64,000 nucleotides of DNA. Source: Earliella scabrosa. Lineage: Eukaryota > Basidiomycota > Agaricomycetes > Polyporales > Polyporaceae. Within the stretch, counting starts at the first letter, position 1. Each line of letters starts with the position of its first letter. Of the stretch, positions 33,552-44,167 are shown one piece after another. The notes beneath the pieces are model-generated. The model was not told where the DNA came from. It was given only the letters and a program-made list of their open reading frames with translations, and searched no databases. The stretch covers positions 620,001 to 684,000 of the forward strand of contig JABYQQ010000007.1 of the NCBI GenBank assembly GCA_022605405.1. Reading direction: 5' to 3'. Position numbers and translations under genes: made by a program.

Positions 33552-35114
33552 TCAGACTTGGTCGTACCGCGGGGGCGTCTCCACAAACATCTCCTGCTGC
33601 TCCCGAATCCGCGCAACCTCCTCCTGCAGCGCAGCAACCTGTGCATGAAGGTTCGAACCGGCCGCCCCCATCGACCGCCCATTTGACACCACTGTTCGGC
33701 TGTTTCGGGGTCTAACCGCCACGTCTTCGCCTGGGAGCTGCGGCAGTGGACGGAACCACCTTCCAAAAGCACGTGTGAATGGGCTGGTCGGGCTTGCAGC
33801 TGGCTTCTGGTCCGGCTGCATCAATGGGGAGTATGAGGACGCGACGGCAGTTTCGAGATCGGTCGGGTCATGGGGATTTGGACGGGCCGTCTCAGAGATG
33901 ATGGAAATAGTATGAACAGGGACATCGTAGCTTGAGTCCGAGCCATAGATGTCGGAAGCGTCGATGGGGTTAGGTGCGGGAGAGTGGGACGTGAATGGGC
34001 TTATGGGTGAGCGTCCTGTCTTCCCGATGAGACCGACATTCGACCGCGCCGAACTCGGATGTGCCGGCTCTGCGCCACTGTCGAAGTCGTCGGTAGTTGG
34101 TTTCTCCATGTAGGGTACGACCTCTGGAGTCGACCGAGCACGTCTTCGGACTACGGAGACGGCAATGACGATGAGGAGCAGTATTCCGACCCCGCCTCCG
34201 GTCACACCGGCAATAAGGCCAACTGGGGCGGCCGCTGCGGTGGGGCTAGACGAGGTCGAGGAAGCTGGGACTGCGGTAGTTGTCTGCGTCTGCGACTCTG
34301 ATGAAGAACTCAAGGATGAGTTGGCCGCCAACGAGGAAGCGTGGATGATGGGTGATGTGGTACCGTGGTCTAAAGTAGATGGCGTAGAGCGGGTTTGCGT
34401 TTCAGTGAACGTGGCGGACTGGGTTTCCGTGACCGTTGTAAGACGGGTCTCGGTACCTGCGGAGTTTGCAGAACTCCGAACTGTGACGTTAGACGTCGGG
34501 GAGGTCGTGGGAGACGGCGTCGTCGGTGTGGAACTTGAAGAAGGGGGCGGCGGTGCGGGTAGGGAGTCCGGGACGGTATACTGGATGTAGTCGAAAAGAA
34601 TTAGGGAGCCAGTATCAGTGTCTGCTTGAACACGAAGGGTGTGCTGCGTGTTATCCAGGCCACTGCGACTGTACACGCGAGCATTGTACTCGAATGCATC
34701 TTCCCCGGATGGCGAGTGCGAGAATGCCCGCGAGACATCCTCTTCGCCGTCGAGGAAGAATTGCAGATTCGTGGCCGTGACTTGGTCGGGGATGATCCTG
34801 TCGTAGAGAATGTTGAACACTTGGACCGATGTCCCCGTGAACGTCACCTCCAGCCAACGTCGATTGGAATCGCCGACGCTGTACGTAGTGTCATGCCATG
34901 TCCCACCCTGCGCCTCCGATGCGTCTGGACGAATGGAACATGCGTTGCAGCCCACACCTTGGGACCATCCGTCTGCGGGGAAGTAGGTGACGCTAGTACC
35001 CGTTGCCGAGTCTCCAGACTGGTCATCAATGAAGTGATCGACGGCCGCAACTGTGGCGAGGGAAGGCGCAAGGACGAGCGCATAAGCGAAGACGTAAGCA
35101 ATGGCTGCAAGCAT
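33552..35114 (-). CDS. membrane protein, NRTIDD family, PPxY tail
   Basis: 520 aa, single exon, starting with a clear signal peptide (to about residue 24). The first motif is diverged: V-D-H-F-I-D-D, so the usual NRT sequon is lost. It keeps GDSATG, CNAC, GTWHDTTY, FTGTSVQVFN, TNLQFFLDG and LILFDYIQYT. A long Ser/Thr-rich linker (about 195-295) precedes the membrane helix (about 300-323, GLIAGVTGGGVG then hydrophobic) and RRRAR. The cytoplasmic tail has proline-rich segments, then a coiled coil (LHAQVAALQEEVARIREQQ) and ends TPPRYDQV. Closest in the array to the member at 37.1 kb, with which it shares the form of the coiled coil and the FSQG-type W-S-Q-G motif. Confidence 0.9.
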   Translation of the reverse strand: MLAAIAYVFAYALVLAPSLATVAAVDHFIDDQSGDSATGTSVTYFPADGWSQGVGCNACSIRPDASEAQGGTWHDTTYSVGDSNRRWLEVTFTGTSVQVFNILYDRIIPDQVTATNLQFFLDGEEDVSRAFSHSPSGEDAFEYNARVYSRSGLDNTQHTLRVQADTDTGSLILFDYIQYTVPDSLPAPPPPSSSSTPTTPSPTTSPTSNVTVRSSANSAGTETRLTTVTETQSATFTETQTRSTPSTLDHGTTSPIIHASSLAANSSLSSSSESQTQTTTAVPASSTSSSPTAAAAPVGLIAGVTGGGVGILLLIVIAVSVVRRRARSTPEVVPYMEKPTTDDFDSGAEPAHPSSARSNVGLIGKTGRSPISPFTSHSPAPNPIDASDIYGSDSSYDVPVHTISIISETARPNPHDPTDLETAVASSYSPLMQPDQKPAASPTSPFTRAFGRWFRPLPQLPGEDVAVRPRNSRTVVSNGRSMGAAGSNLHAQVAALQEEVARIREQQEMFVETPPRYDQV

Positions 35115-36099
35115 ACGCAGAATGTAAAGGAGAGTAAGACGAGGCGTCCTAGGGCCCGTGAACGAGGGTGCGAGATGCCGGTAGCGAAATGAGAAGTTGG
35201 GTTACGCTCACTCGGTCTGCAAGGCTGCTGAAAGAAGGGGGCACGGCGCCCAGTGCCTGTCTTCATCATGATGAATGGTGACACGAGGGTACCTAGGGAT
35301 TCAAAATAGGATGAGTTACGCTTCTATAATGATGAGGACGAAGCATCACCGTGTTATGTCCGCGCCGTCAAAGATCGGGATTCCATATTCCACAGTCCAT
35401 CTCATGCGGTAATGTGGTAAGCTCTGTGGCGACCATGTGGTCTAGTCTTGTTTCGGGTTGGCCCCCAGCATCAGTCGGCGCTGAAAGGCAGCCGTTGGAC
35501 ATGGGATGCATGGCATTGCGACGACGAACAGGTCGGAGAAGCCGGAAGAACTCGAAGCACGGGGAGCGTGGCGGTGTGGGCGTGTGATGGTGGGAAACTG
35601 ACATCCTCCTCCAGGCTCTGCTCCCCAAGTGAGACCGGTATACGGACCGCCCGCAACTGCACTCAGTGTTATAGTGCAGCGTCTGGCTCTCGCGATCACC
35701 CTGTAGACGTTTGACATGTGAGTACATCATCTCTCTTGACGCACCTAGCGACATCGAAGCGGGTGTAGACATGATACGGACGACAGGCGGTCCTCGTTAT
35801 TCATAGGTGAGAATACTCACATGGAGACCTCAATGTCCCATCCCGCTCTGTTGACGGAACCGACGCCGGTGACGCTCTTTTGTATGTGGTGCACCGCCCG
35901 TGATAGGTATGGGGGAATATGTACTCACCGGACACAATTGATCATCGTTGGGCAACGCATATAACAACTGCAGTACTGATATGCCAGCCCTCCATAGAGG
36001 AAGCAGCAATCAACATGAAGCGTGATCACTGCAGATAAGTTTGGATGAACGTCCAAGAATACAATGGCAACATACCCATGGATGCACTACAGAGACTCG
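35115..36099. other. spacer in the array
   Basis: Upstream region of the preceding gene, plus about 700 bp in which no gene was recognised. Confidence 0.4.
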
Positions 36100-36366
36100 C
36101 TACGGTGAGGATGTAGTCCGCTTCACAACATACTCATGTGGAAACGGAATATCCCACAAGCTCGCAATATTCTCTTGCAGAGCAGCAACTTGGGCTTGCT
36201 CGTCGGCCACACTTCGAGCGCCGCTCTCGGAGGGCCGACCAGCTGGGATCTTGCACAGTTGTGGGCCATCGGACGCCCGCGGGCAAGGGGCAGTGGTGCT
36301 GGACAGGAGTCGGAGGGTTGACGTGACGCGAGCGCACACGTCATCGTTGTCCCAGGTGTCCCGCAA
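36100..36366 (-). pseudogene. relic of a family tail (coiled coil only)
   Basis: The minus-strand frame ends with DEQAQVAALQENIASLWD and then HEYVVKRTTSSP before a stop. The first part matches the family coiled coil (AQVAALQEEVARIRE in the 33.5-kb gene; AQLAALQEEVARLRE in the 37.1-kb gene), and the nucleotide sequence is also alike over about 20 bases. The position of the PPxY is replaced by unrelated residues (P-F-P-H-E-Y). Upstream no membrane helix, no Arg cluster and no extracellular domain can be found in any frame. A possible splice near 36.4 kb extends the frame but restores no family feature. Best read as the decayed 3' end of a former array member. Confidence 0.6.
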
Positions 36367-37109
36367 TCTGCGCGGCCATACACCTGGTTAAGGCCTCGCG
36401 TGGACGACCTTCGTGTCGGGAACATGTACAGAGCGCGTTGCGATCCGAGATTGTACGATTGCCGCTGAAGGTTGCCAGGGCTGACGATGGTATGGCCGAT
36501 ACGGTAGCGTACAACAACGGGAGACTCGTGAGTGGGATGGTCTGTTGAACAACGGAACACGGTAAGAAGGAGAAGAGGGAGGCGTACAATGCATACTCAC
36601 AGTGAAGACACTTTGAGGAGGGCAGCAAAGGACAGTCTGCTCGGTGGACATGCCAGTATATGAGTGTAGTCCACATTGATTATCTACTTCGACCGTTAGG
36701 GTTGTGACGTTATCACGATGGGGTGGAAGCCTGCCATCGGAATCTGAGGTTCGTGCAGAGTTCAGTACAAGGCGGACCATACGACGCGACCGACCTGCGG
36801 GTAATGCTCGAACGCGTTGAGATTTATGAGAGCACTCATCCCCTGTAACTCAGAAAGCAGAGGAGGGCCAGATATGGGGCGATGATCCAAGTGATTGCAT
36901 AGATAGCAAAGAGCGTGTGTGAAGAGATGAACACTATGCAGCAAGGCTCGAACATCAGCCAATGAACAGTGATGGTGGGAGCTGAGCGGGCGAATCAGCG
37001 AGGTTGGACGCACGGGCGCATAAAAGATCGCGCTTACCGTCTAAAACAGGGTATGGGTAGCGATACAAATACATGTACTCATATAATTAGGATACACTCC
37101 GCACACAAA
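36367..37109. other. spacer in the array
   Basis: No intact gene. A minus-strand frame near 36.6-36.75 kb reads NVTTLTVEVDNQCGLHSYTG and ends at a GTGAGT donor, so it could be an exon of a decayed gene, but I cannot place it in the family. Confidence 0.3.
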
Positions 37110-38597
37110 CTACACCTGCTCGTATCGCGGCGGAGCATCGAAATGCTCCCGCAACCTCGCCACCTCCTCCTGCAACGCGGCTAGCTGTGCCTGCAGCGCC
37201 ACGTTGACCACCGTGGGTGGCTGCTCTGAAGGGGACTCGGTCGTGCTGCCTACTGACGACGGCTCGTGGCCGGCGGACGACTTCTCCAGCGATCCTCGTC
37301 CTCCCGAGACCTCCGGACCCGTTGGCGCGGGAGACGACGTGGTGCTATAGACTTGATCGAAGTCCCGGTTCGGTGTCATCCCGTAGGTAGAGGGTGAGAG
37401 GGGCGTTGTCGCATAATGCGACTCGGAACTGGCTCCGTACGAGACTTCTGTCCCCGTGGCGCGCCCCTGGGACAGACTGGTCGTTCGCGAGCGGTTTCCG
37501 GGACTGATCAGGAGGAAACTTGCGGAAGAAGGCTCTGGAGGGAGATTGGGCTTGTGATAGGAGTCGTCGGGTCCTGACTTGCTCGCCCACAAGAGGTTGT
37601 CGTCGCGCACTGGGACGACGGGCAGCGCGCGTGTGCGTCTACGCAGCAGGATTGCACCCAGGATGGCGAGGACTAGGGCAACGATGCCTCCGACCACTGC
37701 ACCAGCGATGACACCTGCAGAAGGTGCGTTGCCGGACGTGGTGGCGCCGACCAAAGCAGTCGGTGTAGCGGAGCTTGTCTCTGAAGTCGCGGATGACGCG
37801 GACAGGTCCGGAGAGCCGTCGGTGCTCGATTGGGATTGGGAATAGGAGGAATGGGAGGAATGGGAGGAGATAGTCGATTGTGATCCTGACGAAGGAGGGG
37901 TTGGTCCAGTTGAAACGGACGCTGGACGTTGGACTGTCGAGGACGAAGTGGTGGTATCAGTGGAGGTCGATGTTCTGGTCGGGGTGGTGGCGGGGGGTAG
38001 CGTTTTGGTGGGGGTATCGGTTATGGGGATGGGATGCGTAGGAGTGGGGGCTGCTCCTTGGTCCACTTCCTCGTCAGTTGTGACGAGTGCATAGTCGAAC
38101 ATGATGAGAGAGCTTCGAGAATCTCTGGGCTGGATTCGAAGAGTGTGCGCCCCATTCTCCAGGCCTTCGATGTAGTAGACGATCTGATCGTACCGGAAAC
38201 TCCTGCTATCCCCCGAGTCCCACACAAAGTCCGACCCAGAGTCATGTTTTCCATCCCAAAAGAATGTGAGGTACGTGTTGGTCACCTCCCCTGCAACCCG
38301 GTCCGAGAGGATGTTGTACACATAGATTGCAGTCCCCGTGAACTGAATCTCGATGAACGGGAAGGCGCCATTGGGTGCATCGTAAGTCGCGATGTGCCAG
38401 GTGCCATCCCGAGCTCGCGAGCTGTCTGGGCGGATTGTGCAATCGCTACATGACGCGCCTTGAGACCAGCGTGGAGGTGGAAAGTATGTGACCGCCCCGT
38501 CGTTATCGTCGATGGTGCGGTTGACGAACGCGGCCGAGCTTGTGTGGGCTGCGATGAGCAGCACGACTGCGTAGTGCCATGCGACGGCTCCCCACAT
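37110..38597 (-). CDS. membrane protein, NRTIDD family, PPxY tail
   Basis: Start taken at 38597 (MWGAVAWHYAVVLLIAAH, signal peptide); the frame runs 38 codons further upstream but those lack a leader of normal form. 495 aa. After NRTIDD the GDSVTG block is deleted (NRTIDDNDGAVTYF), a feature unique to this member. CSDC, GTWHIATY, FTGTAIYVYN, LTFFWDG and LIMFDYALVT follow. The linker is Thr/Ser/Pro-rich with S-H-S-S repeats; membrane helix about 294-318 (AGVIAGAVVGGIVALV), then RRRTR. Tail: disordered, coiled coil (LQAQLAALQEEVARLREH) and APPRYEQV. Intronless. It pairs with the 33.5-kb member. Confidence 0.9.
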   Translation of the reverse strand: MWGAVAWHYAVVLLIAAHTSSAAFVNRTIDDNDGAVTYFPPPRWSQGASCSDCTIRPDSSRARDGTWHIATYDAPNGAFPFIEIQFTGTAIYVYNILSDRVAGEVTNTYLTFFWDGKHDSGSDFVWDSGDSRSFRYDQIVYYIEGLENGAHTLRIQPRDSRSSLIMFDYALVTTDEEVDQGAAPTPTHPIPITDTPTKTLPPATTPTRTSTSTDTTTSSSTVQRPASVSTGPTPPSSGSQSTISSHSSHSSYSQSQSSTDGSPDLSASSATSETSSATPTALVGATTSGNAPSAGVIAGAVVGGIVALVLAILGAILLRRRTRALPVVPVRDDNLLWASKSGPDDSYHKPNLPPEPSSASFLLISPGNRSRTTSLSQGRATGTEVSYGASSESHYATTPLSPSTYGMTPNRDFDQVYSTTSSPAPTGPEVSGGRGSLEKSSAGHEPSSVGSTTESPSEQPPTVVNVALQAQLAALQEEVARLREHFDAPPRYEQV

Positions 38598-39245
38598 AGA
38601 CAGCAAGGCTGGAGAGAAACGGCGAAAGGGACGAGATATGTGTGGACGACAACTCACTAAGGATTGTGCGAGGAGGAGTACGTACACTAGGTGCATATGA
38701 TCGCTCGACACGCACGTCTGGTATCATGCGTGTGAGCATCATTCGGATAATCTATAATTTGCGATCGAAGTTCAAGATGGTGATGTACCTTGTCAAACTG
38801 TCATATTGCTATTGGACTTATTGTCAGCCTTCAGGTTCAAACATGGCGGGTCCTATAGAAGTTGAGTGAGCATCCCTCTAGACGTAGTGTAATGCACTCA
38901 TCGCGTGCGGTGCTTGAGCATTATGAACACGCAAAGGACGTACGTTGCCCTCGAGATGTGCGCCTGGATCCGAAGTGGTCGAGACAGGGTCGAGAGGATT
39001 TGCGTTGGAGGAGCGTGTGAAAGGTGGCGAAGCGAGCTGTGCGCCCGCTTGGGCGCATCAGGCTCAGAGCGCCGACATTTTTCAATGTCATCCAGTTGTC
39101 CGAGTTCGGGGTCTAACGGCAGTCGACGTCCAAGGCAGAGAGATAAGTTACCATATAGTAACGTCATACCGACCATGTCCATGGTGTAAATACAACAGCA
39201 ACAGCAACAGCAACAGCAAAGAAGCAATGTATATACAAAACAACG
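38598..39245. other. spacer in the array with a CAACAG repeat
   Basis: About 650 bp without a gene. Near its left-array end (39193-39219) lies a (CAACAG)4-type microsatellite, just downstream of the stop of the next family member and so possibly within its 3' UTR. Confidence 0.5.
39193..39219. repeat. CAACAG microsatellite
   Basis: Four tandem CAACAG units, directly readable. Confidence 0.9.
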
Positions 39246-40952
39246 TCATCCTCTCGCCTCGTCGTACCGGGGCGGGGCCTCCTCCAGCAACCGCTGCATC
39301 TCCTGCTCCTGCCGCAACCGCATCACCTCCTCCTGCAGCGCCGCCACTTGCGTCCGAAGAATCGACACCGTTCCTGGCGCGGTCGTCGAGGCGGGCGACA
39401 TCGGCCGAGCTTTAAGATCCTGTGCCTGAGGCGGCGGAACGGGGAGCATCCGAGGAGCCGGCGTAGGAGCCTCAGGGGGACCCAAAGCAGACTTCTCGTC
39501 GGTCGAGTACACCTGCATTGGCGGCAACGTGATCGCGGTGTACTGCGTCTGGCTGAACGTCGTGGTATGAGAGTCGGACAACGCGCTCGGGGACGAGGGA
39601 ACGTCCGGGATGGAGCGGACTCCGCTTCGGCTGCTGTTCGGGGTGTGTCGCTGCGAGGTGCCCGAGCTTGCGGTATATGCGGTGTACGGGGAAACGTACG
39701 CCTCAGAGGACGTGCTCCTGAAGGGGTGATGTGGCTGCGAAACGACCGAATCCGGGGTATATGGAGTCGATGAGTACGCGAGGGCCGCGGAGTACGTTGA
39801 AGTCGCGGGTGTGCTCGCGGGAGGCGTGTTCAGCTGTGAGCCCGACGGCGTCATCATCAGACGCGAGTGCGAGGCAGCGTCGTCCGCGTGGTATACGCTG
39901 CTCGCTCTGGTCTTCCTACCGGGCAGGAAGGCCTGTGCACTGCCTGGCGATCTCTCGTCCATGAATGGATCAGCCATCGGGGGCACTTCCGCGACCGCGC
40001 GTCGTCGCCGTCGACGACGTCGAAGACAGAAGAGCGCAAGAATGAGGAGTATCAGCGCGATAGCGCCGGCTACGGCACCCGCCACTACACCGACAGGGAA
40101 AGCGGTGTCGCTTTGCGAGGTGTTTGCAGCAGCAGCAGCAGAAGGTGATGGGGTATCCGTGTTGGTTTGAGTCAAAGACTGCGTATCAGAGGGCGATACT
40201 TGAAGGTTGGTCAGCGTTGGATCGGCCGATGAATGAGAGATGGTCGGTGAGAGTAAGGAGAGTGAAGCAGATGTCGATTCAGTGGTTGTAGTGGAGGTGG
40301 ACGTAGAAGTGGATGTGGATGTGGACGTAGAGGTGGAAGTTGTCGATGAAGTGCTCGGGGGCGGTGGAGGCGGAGGCGGCGGTGGGGGCGGCGGATCGTC
40401 TTCGGTGAAGGTGTAGACGATGTAATCGAAGAGAGCAAGGGAGGACTTATCGCCAGTCGCCTCGATGACGATCGTATGCTCCTCATTGGAAAGATTGGGA
40501 TTGGTGTACACAGGCACGTTGTATTGGTATTCGGTGCTCGCTGTTGGTATGTGTATGTATGTGCCAACTTGCTGGCCGTCGAGTCGGAACGTGAGGTTCG
40601 TGAGGGTATCGGTGCGTGGGACGGTGTTCGCGATGATGTGATAGACGTACACGGCAGTCCCAGTGAATCGCGCAGTCACCAGCCGCGGTTCCGGATCCCG
40701 CGGTGAGTGGGTTGTGTCGTGCCATGTCCCTCCAAACGCCCGCTCCGCGTCGAGGCGGATGAAGCATCCATCGCAGGTCGCGCCTTGCTGCCAGTACCGC
40801 GGGGGATAGTATGATGGCATGGCGCCCGTCACGCTATCTCCATGTTCGTCGTCGATCGTCCTGTTGACGGATCCCGCTGCTGCGTACGCGGCGGCAGCGA
40901 GGAGGAAGAGAAGGGAAGTGAAAAGAGACAAACGACATCGTGTAGCCACCAT
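39246..40952 (-). CDS. membrane protein, NRTIDD family, PPxY tail (longest)
   Basis: Start at 40952 (MVATRCRLSLFTSLLFLL); the frame extends 8 codons upstream without an ATG. 568 aa, single exon, the longest member. Signal peptide to about 27, then NRTIDDEHGDSVTG, CDGC, GTWHDTTH, FTGTAVYVYH, TNLTFRLDG, VPVYTNPNL and LALFDYIVYT. The linker starts with 13 consecutive prolines followed by an (Ser-Thr)n run encoded by a 6-nt repeat, which should be length-polymorphic. Membrane helix about 282-307, then eight Arg. The tail is long and Ser/Thr/Tyr-rich, ending in a coiled coil (LRTQVAALQEEVMRLRQEQ) and EAPPRYDEARG. The extracellular domain pairs with the 41.6-kb gene (shared D-T-L-T-N-L-T-F and Y-N-V-P-V-Y). 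Confidence 0.92.
   Translation of the reverse strand: MVATRCRLSLFTSLLFLLAAAAYAAAGSVNRTIDDEHGDSVTGAMPSYYPPRYWQQGATCDGCFIRLDAERAFGGTWHDTTHSPRDPEPRLVTARFTGTAVYVYHIIANTVPRTDTLTNLTFRLDGQQVGTYIHIPTASTEYQYNVPVYTNPNLSNEEHTIVIEATGDKSSLALFDYIVYTFTEDDPPPPPPPPPPPPPSTSSTTSTSTSTSTSTSTSTSTTTTESTSASLSLLSPTISHSSADPTLTNLQVSPSDTQSLTQTNTDTPSPSAAAAANTSQSDTAFPVGVVAGAVAGAIALILLILALFCLRRRRRRRRAVAEVPPMADPFMDERSPGSAQAFLPGRKTRASSVYHADDAASHSRLMMTPSGSQLNTPPASTPATSTYSAALAYSSTPYTPDSVVSQPHHPFRSTSSEAYVSPYTAYTASSGTSQRHTPNSSRSGVRSIPDVPSSPSALSDSHTTTFSQTQYTAITLPPMQVYSTDEKSALGPPEAPTPAPRMLPVPPPQAQDLKARPMSPASTTAPGTVSILRTQVAALQEEVMRLRQEQEMQRLLEEAPPRYDEARG
40282..40392 (-). repeat. coding microsatellites: (Ser-Thr)n and polyproline
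   Basis: On the plus strand a GTGGAC/GTGGAT-type 6-nt repeat (about 40282-40342) encodes alternating Ser-Thr on the minus strand, next to a GGCGGT-type run (about 40351-40392) encoding 13 prolines. Both lie in the extracellular linker of the gene above. Confidence 0.8.
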
Positions 40953-41606
40953 CCGACCACGCCGAATTAGAACCAAAAATAAAATCTATAGGATCAATCA
41001 GTCGACAGGCAGTTGAGAGGATACTGGGCGGAGGACTCACAGGGTGGATGGGGTGAAAGAGTACAAGACTGCGAGAAGGCAGCACGCACCTCTAAGCTCA
41101 TACCCACGCCGGGTTCTGCCAGCGCCCGTGAACGAATCATTGATGCCATACCTCGCATTTGACATGTGTGGCGGCTATGTATTAGTTCCTTGAGCGTTGA
41201 TGGACAGGGGGAGGTCTGCGCGTGAGGTACGACCCGTATGCCTGAACCTGTTCACCACACGTATTGGCACCACGGTAAGCTCGGAGCCTCATGCCTCCTG
41301 TGAGGTGAGTCCAGCAGAGAAGTCAAGCCAGAGCTAAGTAGCTTTGGGGGAACCTGGAGGCACAAGCTGGAGTCAACTGCGATCTCAGGATGTGTGATGG
41401 CGCCGGGCAGGGTCTGCAAGGCGGGATTGAGCCCGCATCGCACCGGTGCCTCGTGGCGGTGTAAGTCAAATTAGGCAAGTCAAGCGCCCTCTGAGCGGGC
41501 CTCGGATGCCGCGCAGCCGGCCCGCGCTATGGTAGGACAGCTCTGTACGATCGCGACGTGAGATGTATGTACACAGTGACAGAACAAACAACAACAACTT
41601 CCACCA
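40953..41606. other. spacer in the array
   Basis: About 650 bp. No gene or family relic recognised. Confidence 0.4.
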
Positions 41607-42943
41607 TCAGAACCTCTGGGGGCTGCCCTCTTCATATCGTGGAAGGGTCTCTCCTCGACCATCATCGCCCAGTTCTTCACCTAAGTACTCTGCTCGTCTC
41701 TGTTCCTGCAGCCTCTCAATCTCTTTACGAAGCGCAGTCACCTGCGACTGCAGTACATTTCTTCCATACTCTCCAGGCGTGACGTTCACAGCGCCAAGGC
41801 GGTCGTGGATGTACCCATCTGCAGATGAATTTGTAGGTACGAAGGAGTGGGAGGCACTGGCCTCACTGGAGGCCTGGGCTTCAAGAGATGTGAGTGGTAT
41901 CGAAGTCGCTGACGAGTTATGGTGCGACATCGCGAGCACCGGGGACATGGAGGTGGCGTCGAATGGGCGCAGTGACGTCTGGGTCGCGCTCGAGGTGGAC
42001 ATAGTGGCGGCAGGGATAGGTGGGCGGATGGCGGACTGGGTCATGACGGTGACAGAAAAGGGAGTAACGCTCTCGCTTGCGAGAATGCCGCTCCCTGGAC
42101 GCGCCCGAGGTAGTCGGGGTGTTTCTTCTCCCAGGACGCGTATGTGTGCGTCTCGGCGCCTCCGGCAATAGAGGAAGAAGACGAGGAGTGAGACTATGGC
42201 GAGTAGTGCCACCGTTCCACCGACAATGGCCCCGATCGGCGTTGAGGAGGAGGAGGACTCTGTGTCTGGGCGTGGAGTACCAGATGTCTAAACCACACAG
42301 ATCAATTGCCTGATCCGATGATGTGAGAAACCAAGCAACATACCTCAAGGCCTGAACCCGCAGTTGAGCTTGGACCAGCCTGCGGTTCGGGGTCGGTGTA
42401 GGTATAGACGACGTAGTCGAAAAGAATGAGGGAGGGGGTCGAATCGCCGACAGCCTGAATCTTCAGAGTATGCTCCGAGTTTTCCAGTTTCGGGTTCGCA
42501 TACACAGGGACGTTGTAATCGAAGAACGTGCTGTTCGTCGGCTCGTGCACGAACGTACCAACCTGCGCGCCATCGATCGCGAACGTGAGGTTGGTGAGGG
42601 TATCCGTGAAGGGCACGTTGTTCGCGAGCACGCCGTACACGTACACAGCCGTCCCGTTGAACCTCATCGTGATAGAGCGTGGTTCGGGGTCACCTCCATG
42701 GTGCGTCGTGTCATGCCACGATCCCTCGAGGACCTGGCTGCCGTCAAGCTGGACGAAGCACGCTTGACAGGTCGAGCCTTGGTGCCATGCGCCAGGAGGG
42801 GAGTACTCGGGGGCAAGCCCGGTCACGCTATCGCCGTACTCGTCATCGATGGTGCGGTTAGTGGAGCGAGCGTGGGTGTATGCTGCGAAGAGGAGAAGGA
42901 GGCATCGTGCAGGCAGGCGAAGTATGCGTCGAGCAGACGCCAT
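41607..42943 (-). CDS. membrane protein, NRTIDD family, LPxY tail
   Basis: Exons 42344-42943 (200 codons, phase 0) and 41607-42287 give 426 aa; the 56-nt intron lies between the extracellular domain and the membrane helix. Signal peptide to about 26, NRTIDDEYGDSVTG, CQAC, GSWHDTTH, FNGTAVYVYG, TNLTFAIDG, VPVYANPKL, LILFDYVVYT. The linker is very short (about 20 residues), then a membrane helix (about 216-239, IGAIVGGTVALLAI) and CRRRRD. The tail ends with a coiled coil (LQSQVTALRKEIERLQEQR) and TLPRYEEGSPQRF, an LPxY motif. Intron position differs from the other split members, in which the intron is in the tail. Confidence 0.9.
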
Positions 42944-44167
42944 GAGAAGGGATGAGTGTCAGGGCGTCCTAGCCCTGGAGCTACTACGGTTGGAGCACTA
43001 GTTTGAGTTTGGAAGAGCAAAGAGGAGAGAGAGAGGGTCATAGTGGTGGAAGAGAACTAAGTTGCTCACCGGTTCGTGAAGCGCACGTCGCCTGTTGATG
43101 AACTCAAAACATCGACATGGCTGCGCGATGGCCGCTCAGTCACTGCCAATGCAGAAGCGATCGTAACCCTGGCGAGAGGATTCCCTGTCACTGGAGGTTC
43201 CGGCTTCGCGATGCGGGATGACTTGAGTTCGGAGATGGTGTCGTGCGGCGTGAGCGTGCGTCCATATGTACGTGTCCGGAGACGCGGGCCACCTTGCACC
43301 CACCAAGCAGTCCAAACAGCTGCGCTCACAATGCGCGCGCTCCACTCCTGACTGTATCGTAACGCGGTTCCCGCTCCAGACGTAGCGGCCGGATGTGTTA
43401 TTTCGGTCTCACGGTCGGAGGGAATGCACTACGCAATCATATGGGCGGTCAATGTGAACGTCAGCTTCTGGAAGCGACCATTGCGTAGATGGGAGCTCAC
43501 CTCGATTGGAACGATCGCCAATAATGGCACATTCCTCGAGAATATCACGAGGTTCATGGAGGGCCCTGTTTGACTGGTCTGGATGCAAAGGTTGCATGTC
43601 GGCTGTGAGAGGGTGCACAATCAGTCTCGCAGGCACCGAGTGGATGACAACCTCCTTTGACTATACTACGATCAGCAGGAGGTAACGATATAATTCGCGA
43701 CCTACTAACCAGTAGAACAACCCCAAAGATCCTCGGGTACGATCCAAGTTGATAGTGCCGTGAAGCATGGGGTCGGGTTCGACAGCGGCATCGGCGTACG
43801 GAATGGACTGGTTGCCTCGGTACCAGGTTTTGTAGCGTTTGTCTTGTCGCGTGGCGGGGGGCAATCGACCCATTTCGATGTGACAACATAGGATTGCTCA
43901 TGTGAGAAGCGGAACGAACGCGTCTAAGCACAGTCCCGATCTCACGCGAGGTCATGCCGTGCGTCGGACGGCACTACAAGCAGTCCACAGTCCACCGCTG
44001 CTAGCGGATATGGCAGGTAGCCTACAACCGGGCATGGATGTCCTTCGCGCGTACCTGTAGTGCGAAAGTCCTAGACGGCAATCGTCAGCGAGGTAGAGTG
44101 GGCGCGATGGGCAGACTCACTTCAATAAATACGATATGGCAGCTTCCCACACTGCTGAGATGCTCCC
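42944..44167. other. spacer in the array with possible exons
   Basis: No gene is supported, but the minus strand shows coding-like patches with splice signals: one near 43700-43870 reads RYKTWYRGNQSIPYADAAVE, another near 43500-43610 can be spliced in phase 0 (donor GTGAGC, acceptor TTCCAG) to read LLAIVPIE-KLTFTLTAHMIA and stop. Several alternative frames are equally open, so no model is offered. Confidence 0.3.

Noticed and set aside
34626..35192. 188-codon plus-strand frame opposite the 33.6-kb gene
   Set aside because: Antisense shadow of the conserved extracellular domain; the minus-strand reading carries all family motifs.
37110..38711. Longer start for the 37.1-kb family gene (38 extra codons)
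   Set aside because: The extra segment would put a second hydrophobic stretch before the true signal peptide; all paralogues start directly with the leader.
39193..39219. Possible CRISPR-like or regulatory repeat
   Set aside because: It is a simple CAACAG microsatellite with no spacers; the genome is eukaryotic.
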